NCBI RefSeq assembly: GCF_900101345.1 | Contig: NZ_FMUX01000006.1 | Span: forward strand, 220,376 to 284,375 | Direction: 5' to 3' | Origin: Desulfoluna spongiiphila | Lineage (GTDB): Bacteria > Desulfobacterota > Desulfobacteria > Desulfobacterales > Desulfolunaceae | DNA length: 64,000 nucleotides | In this document: positions 25,497-34,088 of the stretch, piece by piece | Layout: each line of letters starts with the position of its first letter | Numbering within the stretch: the stretch's first letter is position 1 | Translations under genes and position numbers: made by a program | Notes under the pieces: model-generated | Databases searched by the model: none | Seen by the model: the letters and a program-made list of their open reading frames with translations, nothing else | What the model was told of the DNA's origin: nothing

Positions 25497-28004
25497 ATGG
25501 AAGGGGTGCGTGCTTCTTTGCCCGAACCCCCATGGACAGACACGATGAAACTTTATGACGGCATGCGTCTTATGAACACCCAGGAAGCGCTTCAGGGATC
25601 GGTGATCCATCACCTGCGGTATACCCTGGGACGGGATTGGAAGAAGGCCTCTATCCGCGATCTGTACTGGGCGGTTTCCCTGTCGGTGCGGGACCGGCTT
25701 TTCGAGCGGCTCTTTGAAACCGAGAATCGGTACCGGCAAGGAGGCGTAAAGCGGGTGTACTATCTCTCCATGGAGTTTCTCATGGGGCGAGCCCTTGGAA
25801 ACAACCTCTGCAACCTGGAGTTGCACGACACCTTCAAGACCGCCCTGGAGGAGATGGGCGTGGATCTGGAGGAGGTTCAGGAGTGCACCGCGGACGCGGC
25901 CCTTGGCAACGGGGGGTTGGGGCGGCTTGCCGCCTGTTTCCTCGATTCCATGGCCACCCTTGGAATTCCCGGTTACGGGTACGGGATCAACTACGAGTTC
26001 GGGCATTTCCGGCAGCAGTTCTGCAAGGGCTACCAGCGGGAGACCTCGGACAACTGGCTGAAACGGGGCAACCCCTGGCAGATCTCACGGCCGGAAGAGG
26101 CGTGCCTGGTTCCGTTTTTCGGCCGCATCGCCCACACCCGGGATAAAAAGGGGGATTACAACCCCATGTGGCGGGACTGGGAGATGGTGGTGGGGGTTCC
26201 CTTTGACATGCCCATCGTGGGGTACGGGGGGCAGACGGTGAACACCCTGCGCCTCTTTTCCGCCAAATCCTCCGAGGAGTTCGATGTGGAGATCTTCAAC
26301 GACGGGGATTACCACGAGGCGGTGAAAAACAAGATCTCCTCGGAGAACATCTCCAAGGTCCTCTACCCGTCGGACTATTTTCACGCCGGACGGCTGTTGC
26401 GCCTGGTGCAGGAGTATTTTTTCGTGGCCTGTGCGATTCGCGATATCGCCCAGACCTTTCTGCGCAGCTTCGATAATTTTGACATCTTCCCCGACAAGGT
26501 GGCCATCCAGCTCAACGACACCCATCCGGCCCTGGCCATTGCCGAGTTCATGCGGTACCTGGTGGATGAAAAGGCCCTGCCATGGGAGCGGGCCTGGTCC
26601 ATCACGGAGCGGACCTTCGGGTACACCAACCATACGCTGCTGCCCGAGGCCCTGGAAAAGTGGCCGGTGAGCCTCATGGAGTTTGTGGTGCCCCGGCACC
26701 TGCAGATCATTTATGAGATCAACCGGCGTTTTCTCGAGCAGATCACCCTGCAGTGGCCCGGAGACGAGGAGCTGGTGAGGAGCGTCTCCCTTATAGAAGA
26801 GGGGGAAGAAAAGCAGGTGCGCATGTCTCACCTGGCCATGGTGGGGAGTCACTCGGTAAACGGGGTGGCCGCCCTGCACACCGAATTGCTAAAGAACCAC
26901 CTGTTGCCCGATTTTTACAGGCTCTGGCCGAAAAAATTCAACAACAAGACCAACGGGGTGACCCCGAGGCGCTGGCTGCTGAAGGCGAATCCGGGGCTTG
27001 CGTCCCTGATCACCGAGGTCATCGGGGACGGATGGATCCGGGACCTCCGGAAACTCAAGGCCCTGGAGGCCTCGGCGGAAGATTCAGAATTCCTGAAGCG
27101 ACTCATGGCCGTCAAGCGGGCCAACAAGGAGAGGCTGGCGGCGCGGATCTGGAGCGATGCCTATGTGAGGGTGGACCCCGATTCCCTGTTCGATGTCCAC
27201 GCCAAACGGATCCATGAGTATAAAAGGCAGCTTTTGAAGGCCCTTCACATTGTCCATCAGTACCTGATGATCACCGAAGACGATATCTGCCCCGAGGTGC
27301 CCCGCACTTTCGTGTTTGCAGGCAAGGCCGCCCCCGGCTACAAGGTGGCCAAGCAGATTATCAAGTTGATCAACAGCATCGCCACCGTGGTGAACGCCCA
27401 CCCCAAAGCCCGCAGGTTCCTGAGGGTGGCCTTTGTCCCGGATTACAGGGTGAGCGTGGCCGAGAAGATCATCCCCGGGGCCGACCTGAGCGAGCAGATC
27501 TCCACGGCAGGCACCGAAGCATCGGGAACCGGGAACATGAAGTTTGCCATGAACGGGGCCCTCACCGTGGGCACCTGTGACGGGGCCAACATCGAGATCA
27601 TGAACGAGGTGGGCCGTGAGAATATATTTATCTTCGGCCACGATGTGGCGGGGATCCGCGCCCTGCGTGAGGGGCGGGATTACAACCCCTGGGACATCTA
27701 CGAAAACGATCCTTCCGTCAAGCGCATCCTGGACGCATTTTCCGGAAACCTCTTCTGCCCCGAGGACCCGGGCCTCTTCTCCTGGATTTTCGAGCACCTG
27801 CTCTACGGCCGGGATACCTACTACCACCTGGCCGACCTGTCGTCTTACCTGTTGATTCAGCAGGAGGTGGATCGCTGTTTTCTCGACACCCGGAAGTGGG
27901 CCGGACATGTGGTGAAGAACATCGCCAACACCGGCACTTTTTCCAGCGATCGCACCATCCTGGAGTACGCCCGGGACATCTGGGGGGTGAGCCCGGCCCT
28001 GTAA
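25497..28004 (+). CDS. glgP: Glycogen/starch phosphorylase
   Basis: An 835-residue GT35 phosphorylase releasing glucose-1-phosphate from alpha-1,4-glucan ends, with PLP as cofactor. Visible family motifs: VYYLSMEFLMGRALGNNL, ALGNGGLGRLAACFLDSMATL, QLNDTHPALAIAEFMR, KKFNNKTNGVTPRRW, RIHEYKRQLL, and the PLP lysine region EASGTGNMKFAMNGALTVGT. Length is standard. The start is uncertain: ATG 25497 and ATG 25545 both lack a clear Shine-Dalgarno, and homology seems to begin only at MNTQEALQGSVIHHLRYTL. First gene of the plus-strand glycogen operon, about 150 bases before the debranching gene. Confidence 0.95.
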   Translation: MEGVRASLPEPPWTDTMKLYDGMRLMNTQEALQGSVIHHLRYTLGRDWKKASIRDLYWAVSLSVRDRLFERLFETENRYRQGGVKRVYYLSMEFLMGRALGNNLCNLELHDTFKTALEEMGVDLEEVQECTADAALGNGGLGRLAACFLDSMATLGIPGYGYGINYEFGHFRQQFCKGYQRETSDNWLKRGNPWQISRPEEACLVPFFGRIAHTRDKKGDYNPMWRDWEMVVGVPFDMPIVGYGGQTVNTLRLFSAKSSEEFDVEIFNDGDYHEAVKNKISSENISKVLYPSDYFHAGRLLRLVQEYFFVACAIRDIAQTFLRSFDNFDIFPDKVAIQLNDTHPALAIAEFMRYLVDEKALPWERAWSITERTFGYTNHTLLPEALEKWPVSLMEFVVPRHLQIIYEINRRFLEQITLQWPGDEELVRSVSLIEEGEEKQVRMSHLAMVGSHSVNGVAALHTELLKNHLLPDFYRLWPKKFNNKTNGVTPRRWLLKANPGLASLITEVIGDGWIRDLRKLKALEASAEDSEFLKRLMAVKRANKERLAARIWSDAYVRVDPDSLFDVHAKRIHEYKRQLLKALHIVHQYLMITEDDICPEVPRTFVFAGKAAPGYKVAKQIIKLINSIATVVNAHPKARRFLRVAFVPDYRVSVAEKIIPGADLSEQISTAGTEASGTGNMKFAMNGALTVGTCDGANIEIMNEVGRENIFIFGHDVAGIRALREGRDYNPWDIYENDPSVKRILDAFSGNLFCPEDPGLFSWIFEHLLYGRDTYYHLADLSSYLLIQQEVDRCFLDTRKWAGHVVKNIANTGTFSSDRTILEYARDIWGVSPAL

Positions 28005-28150
28005 GGCCGCCCCTTTCAGACACACGTATTCCTTGAAGCCGGTACCGCTGTCTGTTGCTCTGTCGAGTCGCCAAGGGGCCGGGCCTTGAGCCTGTGCCCC
28101 TTCAACCTGTCGATCTCCTGACCCAACGATCCGTATCTGAGGCCTGCTTT

Positions 28151-31100
28151 ATGGACCCATCCGGCACAACGAAATCGGTACGCCCCCTCACCCAGATTCC
28201 GGCACCCGGCAGTTCCCTGGTGCTCTACGAAGGGGAGAGCCTTGCCTTTGTCCTGACCCTGGGGGAAGTGGAAGGGGGGGAGGGCGTGGTGCGGACCAAC
28301 CTCGGATTCACCGCTCCTGAGATCGAAGAAGCCTGCCCAGCCTATCCGGAAAACGCCTGGAGGGATATCCCCATGCTGCCGGCGGGCACGGGGCGCTTTG
28401 TCCTTACCCTGCCGGTGACCGAAGCCGGGTATTTCGAGGCCACCTGCTGTGTGAAGCAGGGCAACGGAATCCTCTGGGGTGAGGGCGGCAACGTGAAAAT
28501 CCACGCCAAGCCAGCCGCTACCTGTTGTTCCTCCATTATCTATAACGCCTTTTTACGGCAGTTCGGCCCGTCCATGCTCCTTGAGCGGGAAGCATCGGCA
28601 CCCAGTACCGAATCCACGGACCGGCTGGAACGGGAAGGCCACACCGTGATCCCTCCGTCGGGGACCTTCCGGTCCTTTGCCCGTCACCTGGATTTTATTG
28701 TGGGCAGGCTGGGCTGCAACGTGATCCAGCTCCTGCCAGTGAATCCCTTGCCCACCACCTTTGGAAAAATGGGGCGCTTCGGCAGCCCATACGCGGCCCT
28801 GAGCTTTACGGGCGTTGAGCCCTCCCTGGCCGAGTTCGACCGCAAGCGGACACCGGTGGAGCAGTTCACGGACCTTGCGGATGCCATCCATGAACGGGGT
28901 GCCCGGGTGATCCTTGATCTGGCTGCCAACCATACGGGCTGGGCGTCCTGGATCCATGAAGCGCACCCGGAGTGGCTGCTCCGCAGGGCCGACGGTGAGA
29001 TTGTCTCCCCCGGCGCCTGGGGGGTAATCTGGGAGGACCTGACGGAGCTGGATCACTCCAGCCCGGGGGTCGCCGACCACCTCACCGAAGCGTTTCTGAC
29101 CTGGTGCCACCGGGGCGTGGACGGATTTCGATGCGATGCGGGGTACATGATCCCCCCACGGATCTGGATTCAGGTGGTGCGCACGGTGCGGGCGGCCTAT
29201 CCCCACACCATTTTTCTCCTGGAGGGGCTGGGCGGGGGCATTGACGCCACCCGGGAGATCCTGGGGCGCTGCGGATTCGACTGGGGGTATTCCGAGCTGT
29301 TTCAAAACGAAGACAAACGGGCCGTTGAGAACTATTTGAGGGAGCTTGCCGAGATCTCCCGGGAAGACGGCCTTTTGGTCAATTTTGCCGAGACCCACGA
29401 CAACAACCGCCTTGCCGCGGTCTCTTCCTGCTACGCCAGGCACAGGACCGCCTTGTGCGCCCTTCTCTCCTGCAACGGGAGCTTCGGGTTTGCCAACGGG
29501 GTGGAGTGGCTGGCAACGGAGAAGATCGATGTGCATGGGGCCTCGGGTCTCAACTGGGGCGATCGCGAGAATCTCGTGGATCATCTGGCTCGCCTCTCCA
29601 CGATCTTGAAACACCACCCCTGCTACTACGAAGGGACGATGCTGACGGTGTTGAACTGCGAATCCGAAGAGGCGGTGGTGGTGCGGCGGGACCATGAAGG
29701 GACGGGAAAGAGCCTCTGGGTGGTGGCCAACACGGATTGCAGGGCCCAGGCCGTGGCCTCCTGGCCCGCAGACGGCGCGTCCCGAGGGCCTTTTTGGGAC
29801 CTGCTCACCGGGGACAGGGTGGTGCCCTCCGTCATGGCCGGGGACATCTCCCTTCACCTGATGCCCGGGGCCGTGCTCTGCCTGACCCGGGACGCAGGGG
29901 AGGTGGAGCAGATCGCGGCCCATGGCCGGGCGCCGTCGGTGTGGCCCGATCACCTGCACAGAAAAATCCTGGCCGCTGCCTGCCTGAAAGTCCACACGTT
30001 TTACCATGGCCTGACGGATTGCTCGACGTTTTCCATCGAGGACGCCGTGGGGCATTTTTCGCGGGATCCGGAAGGGTACCTGAGGCGTGAGAACCCCTTT
30101 TCCATGGAGACGCGGACCGTGGTGTGGCGCTGGCCCATGGACCTGGACCGGGAGGTGATGGTCCCCCCCGATCATTTCCTGCTGGTGTGTTGCCCCCATC
30201 CGTTTCGGGTGGTGCGTGAGGTGGGAGGGGAAACCTGCGGGGCCGAGACCGGTATCCGGCTTCCGGCAGGCAAGGTGACGGCCCTGTTTATGCCGAGGCG
30301 TGACAGGGGAGAAACGGAAAAAGGGCGGCTTCGGTTGACCCTTTTCTCCCCGGACGGGGTGCACCACGACGGGGGCGTTCTCCATTATCTCACCGCCCGG
30401 GAGCCGAAGCGCCTGCCCCTTCTCTTCAGGCGGGGGGAGCGGCCTTTTCCTACGGCGGTCATCGGCCCCAACGGCAGGGGCGCCCTGGTGCGGGTGGCCA
30501 TTGAGCGGGAGAGCCTGCTGAGCAAGTACGATGCGCTTCTGGCGGCAAACCTCAACCCGGTGTGGCCCGAAGATCGCCGGGTGATCTGGACGCGGTGCCG
30601 GGCCTGGGTGACCTACGGTGGCTTCTCCTTTCCCCTGGCCCTTGAGTATCTGGAACGGTTCCGGACGGGCAGGGGCATGGTGGGCCACTGGACCTATCTG
30701 GTGCCGGTGGGCAACGGCAAGCTGGTCCAGGTGGAGGTGCGGATCGAAGGGGTGGATGGGGAGAACCGTACCCGCATCAGCTTTCGACGGACGGCAGCAC
30801 CCTTTGCCAGGATGCTGGATGCCAAAGAGCCTGTGGGGCTGATTTTGAGACCCGATATCGAGGACCGCAGTTTTCATCACACCACCAAGGCCTATACCGG
30901 CCCGGAGACCCAGTGGCCGGGGCGCATTGTTTCGGAAAAGAAGGGGTTCTTTTTTGATCTGTCCGGAGGGCACAGGTTTGCACTGACCTTAAGCGACGGG
31001 AGCTATCATGCATCCCCCATGTGGGATTACATGGTCCACCTGCCCCTGGAACAGGAACGGGGCCTGGAAGCCACCACGGACCTGTTCAGTCCCGGGTACA

Positions 31101-32428
31101 TGAAGTCCATGCTGTGCGAAGGCGATGGCACCGTGGTGGAAGGCGAGGTGCTCTTACGGGAAACGGGGCGGGCCGCGCTCCCCCTTTCCCCCGGGGCGGG
31201 TCCGGTGATGGATGACGGTGATATCGAGGTATCGCCTGACGTCCTGATGGGCCGCTCCCTTGCCGCATACCTGGTGCACCGGGAAGGACACATGTCGGTG
31301 ATCGCCGGGTTCCCCTGGTTCCTGGACTGGGGGCGGGACTCCCTCATCTGCGTGCGGGGTCTCCTTGCCGCGGGGCTGCACGATGAAGCCACGGCCGTTC
31401 TTTCCCAGTTCGGGCGGTTTGAGGAGAAGGGGACTCTTCCCAACATGATTTTAGGGGACAACACGGGCAACCGGGATACCACGGATGCCCCCCTGTGGTT
31501 TGCCGTGGCGGCCTTTGAAGCGGCGGATGCCATTGGGAACGAAGCCTTTTTTGACCTCAATATGGGGGGACGTCCCCTGCGGGAGATTCTTTTTTCCATC
31601 GTCAGGCACTATGTGGCAGGCACCTCCAACGGCATTGCCATGGATCCGGCATCCGGCCTTGTCTTCAGCCCCGCCCATTTTACCTGGATGGACACGGATC
31701 ATCCGGCGTGTACGCCCCGGTCGGGTTACTGCATTGAAATCCAGGCCCTCTGGTACCGGACCCTCACGGGCCTTGGCCGGATGGATCCAAAGGGCCGGGA
31801 GACCTGGCTGTCCCTGTCCCGCAAGGTACAGGCATCGGTCCGTGAGCTTTTTGCGCGACCCGGCAGGGGAGCTTTAAGTGATTGCCTGCACGCCGACGAA
31901 CCGATCCCGGCAGCAGATGCCGAAGCCGACGACCACCTGCGTCCCAACCAGCTCCTGGCCGTTACCCTGGGCCTTGTAGCGGATCCGGACCAGGCACGGA
32001 AGGTGGTGGAGGCCTGCAGGGAGCTGGTGGTGCCGGGGGGCCTGCGGAGCCTTGCCGACCGCGAGGTAACGTATCCGCTGCCCCTTACCTGGGAAGGGGA
32101 GCTCCTCAACGACCCCCTTCGGCCCTACCGGGGAGTGTACCAGGGCGACGAAGAGCGGGAGAGAAAACCCGCCTACCACAACGGTACGGCCTGGGGATGG
32201 TTTTATCCCCTCTTTTGCGAAGCCTGGTTTTGTGTGTTTGGGGACGGAGGGCGAAAAACGGCCCTCTCCCTTCTTTACGAATCCCTGCCCCAGACCCTCT
32301 CCGGGTGCTACGGCCATCTGCCGGAGATCATGGACGGCAATGCACCGCATCTCCCTCGTGGCTGCGATGCCCAGGCCTGGAGTGTCAGCGAATGGATCCG
32401 GGTGAAGACCCGTCTCAGCAGGGGGTGA
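28151..32428 (+). CDS. Bifunctional glycogen debranching enzyme: GH13 glucanotransferase-like plus GH133 amylo-1,6-glucosidase
   Basis: About 1425 residues with two catalytic parts. After an N-terminal beta domain, residues ~170-480 form a GH13 barrel: DLAANHTGW, GVDGFRCDAG (nucleophile Asp, ~323), FLLEGLGG (acid/base Glu, ~357) and NFAETHDNNR (~414). The C-terminal part from ~830 is a GH133 domain: GFPWFLDWGRDSLICVRGLL (~1055), PNQLLAVTLGL and YHNGTAWGWFYPLF. This matches eukaryotic AGL architecture (4-alpha-glucanotransferase plus 1,6-glucosidase) rather than E. coli GlgX. It would remove branch stubs left by GlgP. The start ATG 28151 has GAGG about ten bases upstream; the TTG-initiated frame to 28055 is less likely. 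Confidence 0.85.
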   Translation: MDPSGTTKSVRPLTQIPAPGSSLVLYEGESLAFVLTLGEVEGGEGVVRTNLGFTAPEIEEACPAYPENAWRDIPMLPAGTGRFVLTLPVTEAGYFEATCCVKQGNGILWGEGGNVKIHAKPAATCCSSIIYNAFLRQFGPSMLLEREASAPSTESTDRLEREGHTVIPPSGTFRSFARHLDFIVGRLGCNVIQLLPVNPLPTTFGKMGRFGSPYAALSFTGVEPSLAEFDRKRTPVEQFTDLADAIHERGARVILDLAANHTGWASWIHEAHPEWLLRRADGEIVSPGAWGVIWEDLTELDHSSPGVADHLTEAFLTWCHRGVDGFRCDAGYMIPPRIWIQVVRTVRAAYPHTIFLLEGLGGGIDATREILGRCGFDWGYSELFQNEDKRAVENYLRELAEISREDGLLVNFAETHDNNRLAAVSSCYARHRTALCALLSCNGSFGFANGVEWLATEKIDVHGASGLNWGDRENLVDHLARLSTILKHHPCYYEGTMLTVLNCESEEAVVVRRDHEGTGKSLWVVANTDCRAQAVASWPADGASRGPFWDLLTGDRVVPSVMAGDISLHLMPGAVLCLTRDAGEVEQIAAHGRAPSVWPDHLHRKILAAACLKVHTFYHGLTDCSTFSIEDAVGHFSRDPEGYLRRENPFSMETRTVVWRWPMDLDREVMVPPDHFLLVCCPHPFRVVREVGGETCGAETGIRLPAGKVTALFMPRRDRGETEKGRLRLTLFSPDGVHHDGGVLHYLTAREPKRLPLLFRRGERPFPTAVIGPNGRGALVRVAIERESLLSKYDALLAANLNPVWPEDRRVIWTRCRAWVTYGGFSFPLALEYLERFRTGRGMVGHWTYLVPVGNGKLVQVEVRIEGVDGENRTRISFRRTAAPFARMLDAKEPVGLILRPDIEDRSFHHTTKAYTGPETQWPGRIVSEKKGFFFDLSGGHRFALTLSDGSYHASPMWDYMVHLPLEQERGLEATTDLFSPGYMKSMLCEGDGTVVEGEVLLRETGRAALPLSPGAGPVMDDGDIEVSPDVLMGRSLAAYLVHREGHMSVIAGFPWFLDWGRDSLICVRGLLAAGLHDEATAVLSQFGRFEEKGTLPNMILGDNTGNRDTTDAPLWFAVAAFEAADAIGNEAFFDLNMGGRPLREILFSIVRHYVAGTSNGIAMDPASGLVFSPAHFTWMDTDHPACTPRSGYCIEIQALWYRTLTGLGRMDPKGRETWLSLSRKVQASVRELFARPGRGALSDCLHADEPIPAADAEADDHLRPNQLLAVTLGLVADPDQARKVVEACRELVVPGGLRSLADREVTYPLPLTWEGELLNDPLRPYRGVYQGDEERERKPAYHNGTAWGWFYPLFCEAWFCVFGDGGRKTALSLLYESLPQTLSGCYGHLPEIMDGNAPHLPRGCDAQAWSVSEWIRVKTRLSRG

Positions 32429-32511
32429 GACCCCGGACGGAGCTTTGCCCTTACCCTGATTTTGCCCCATGATGGACCGGTGTGGCCGGGCTGTCGGAAG
32501 GGCAATTCCCT

Positions 32512-32564
32512 TAACGCATTTTCAAACCCTTTTTTCGAGGTGGCACACCCCGCCACCGCCGGAG
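32512..32564 (+). repeat. Truncated interspersed repeat upstream of glgA
   Basis: Only the right end remains: ...CGCATTTTC..., CGAGGTGGCACACC and GCCACCGCCGGAG. It abuts the glgA ribosome site. Confidence 0.65.
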
Positions 32565-32566
32565 AG
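32561..32566 (+). promoter_or_regulatory. glgA Shine-Dalgarno formed by repeat end
   Basis: GGAGAG lies 7 bases before ATG 32574. The GGAG is the terminal part of the repeat end (GCCGCCGGAGGC in other copies), so the ribosome site seems to be repeat-derived. It decides the start against the longer open frame beginning at 32469. Confidence 0.7.
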
Positions 32567-32573
32567 AAACAAC

Positions 32574-34088
32574 ATGCCCACATCTCGGAACAAAACGCCC
32601 CGGGTGCTCATTGTAACACCTGAGATAACGTATCTTCCCGCAGGCATGGGGGAGGGTGCGGACAAAATGCACGCCAAGGCCGGGGGGCTGGCGGATGTCT
32701 CCTCCTCCCTTATCCGGGCGCTGTATGAGCAAGGGGGAGATGTCCACGTGACCCTGCCCAACTACAGGGCCATATTCAGGGACCAGTTGCGAAACGATTT
32801 TGATGAGGAGGTGGATCGCATTCGGAACTCCATCACCAGCGACCGGATCCACCTGGCCGAAGACCGGGCTTTTTTCTACCTTGATCAGATCTATTCGGGG
32901 TACAACGGGGAAGACGTGAAGATTTCCCTGGCGTTTCAGCGGGAGGTGATCAATCACGTGATCCCGAGGGTGAAACCGGACCTGATCCACTGCAACGACT
33001 GGATGACCGGGCTGATTCCCGCCATGGCAAGGCGAGCAGGGATTCCCTGCCTGTTTACCCTTCACAATGTCCACAGCCGGGAGACGGTGATGGCCACCAT
33101 CGAGGACCGGGGCATCGACACGGCGGAGTTCTGGCAGCACCTTTACTTTACCCGGCCGCCGGGAAACTACGAGGCCTCCCGGGACACCATTCCCGTGGAT
33201 TACCTGGTGAGCGGTGTCTTTGCATCCCATTATGTCAACACCGTAAGCCCCACCTTTTTCCAGGAGATCGTCGGCGGAGGCCATGAGATGGTGGCGCCCC
33301 CCCTTCGGCAGGAGCTGGCCAACAAGTGGCACGCGGGGTGCGCCGCCGGGATTTTAAACGCGCCGGACGACACCTGCGACCCGGAAACCGATGAGTTCCT
33401 TTTCAGGAACTATACGGCCGAGAGCCATAAAGCGGGCAAGCGGTCCAACAAGATCCATCTCCAGGAGCGGGTGGGGTTGAAACCGGATCACAACGCCCCT
33501 CTCTTTTTCTGGCCGTCCCGTCTGGACCCCCTTCAGAAAGGGTGCGGTCTCCTTGCAGAGATCCTCTACGAGACCCTGTCCCATTACTGGCACGACGGCA
33601 TGCAGGTGGTGATGGTTGCCGACGGTGCGTTTCAGCCCCATTTCGAGCGGATCATCCGCACCTTTAACCTTCACTCCCGGGTGGCGCTGGTACCCTTTGA
33701 AGAGTCCCTCTCCCGGTTGGCCTATGCGGCCTCGGATTTTCTGTTCATGCCCTCGAAGTTCGAACCGTGCGGTCTGCCCCAGATGATCGGTCCCCTCTAC
33801 GGCACCCTGCCCGTTGCCTGTGATACCGGGGGGATTCACGACACCGTTACCCACCTGGATTCCGAGGAGGGCATGGGCAACGGATTTCTCTTTGGCTCCT
33901 ATGATTCCGGCGGGCTGCGCTGGGCCATTGACGAGGCCATGGGGTTCTGGCGGAAGCCCGAGGCCTTCAAGCGGTCCCAGATTATCCGCATCATGGACGA
34001 GAGCCGGCGAACCTTTAATCACACTGTAACGGCAAACAGGTACATTGACCTCTATGAGACGATGCTTAAACGGCCCTTTATTGTGTAG
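32574..34088 (+). CDS. glgA: Glycogen synthase (GT5)
   Basis: A 504-residue GT5 enzyme that extends alpha-1,4-glucan from ADP- or UDP-glucose. N-terminal Lys-x-Gly-Gly loop: KAGGLADVSSSL (~32-43); HCNDWMTGLIPAMARRAG and FTLHNVHSR in the N-domain; C-domain KGCGLLAEILYE, FMPSKFEPCGLPQM (the conserved Glu-containing E-x7-E-type motif, ~385-398) and ACDTGGIHDTV. The substrate nucleotide cannot be decided; no glgC is in the window. It overlaps the branching enzyme gene and is in the same operon as glgP and the debranching gene. Confidence 0.94.
   Translation: MPTSRNKTPRVLIVTPEITYLPAGMGEGADKMHAKAGGLADVSSSLIRALYEQGGDVHVTLPNYRAIFRDQLRNDFDEEVDRIRNSITSDRIHLAEDRAFFYLDQIYSGYNGEDVKISLAFQREVINHVIPRVKPDLIHCNDWMTGLIPAMARRAGIPCLFTLHNVHSRETVMATIEDRGIDTAEFWQHLYFTRPPGNYEASRDTIPVDYLVSGVFASHYVNTVSPTFFQEIVGGGHEMVAPPLRQELANKWHAGCAAGILNAPDDTCDPETDEFLFRNYTAESHKAGKRSNKIHLQERVGLKPDHNAPLFFWPSRLDPLQKGCGLLAEILYETLSHYWHDGMQVVMVADGAFQPHFERIIRTFNLHSRVALVPFEESLSRLAYAASDFLFMPSKFEPCGLPQMIGPLYGTLPVACDTGGIHDTVTHLDSEEGMGNGFLFGSYDSGGLRWAIDEAMGFWRKPEAFKRSQIIRIMDESRRTFNHTVTANRYIDLYETMLKRPFIV

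Noticed and set aside
28553..30973. Long minus-strand open frame (806 codons) opposite the debranching enzyme, and a similar one at 34078-35997 opposite the branching enzyme
   Set aside because: Pro/Gly/His-rich shadow frames without motifs or ribosome sites, opposite well-supported enzymes.
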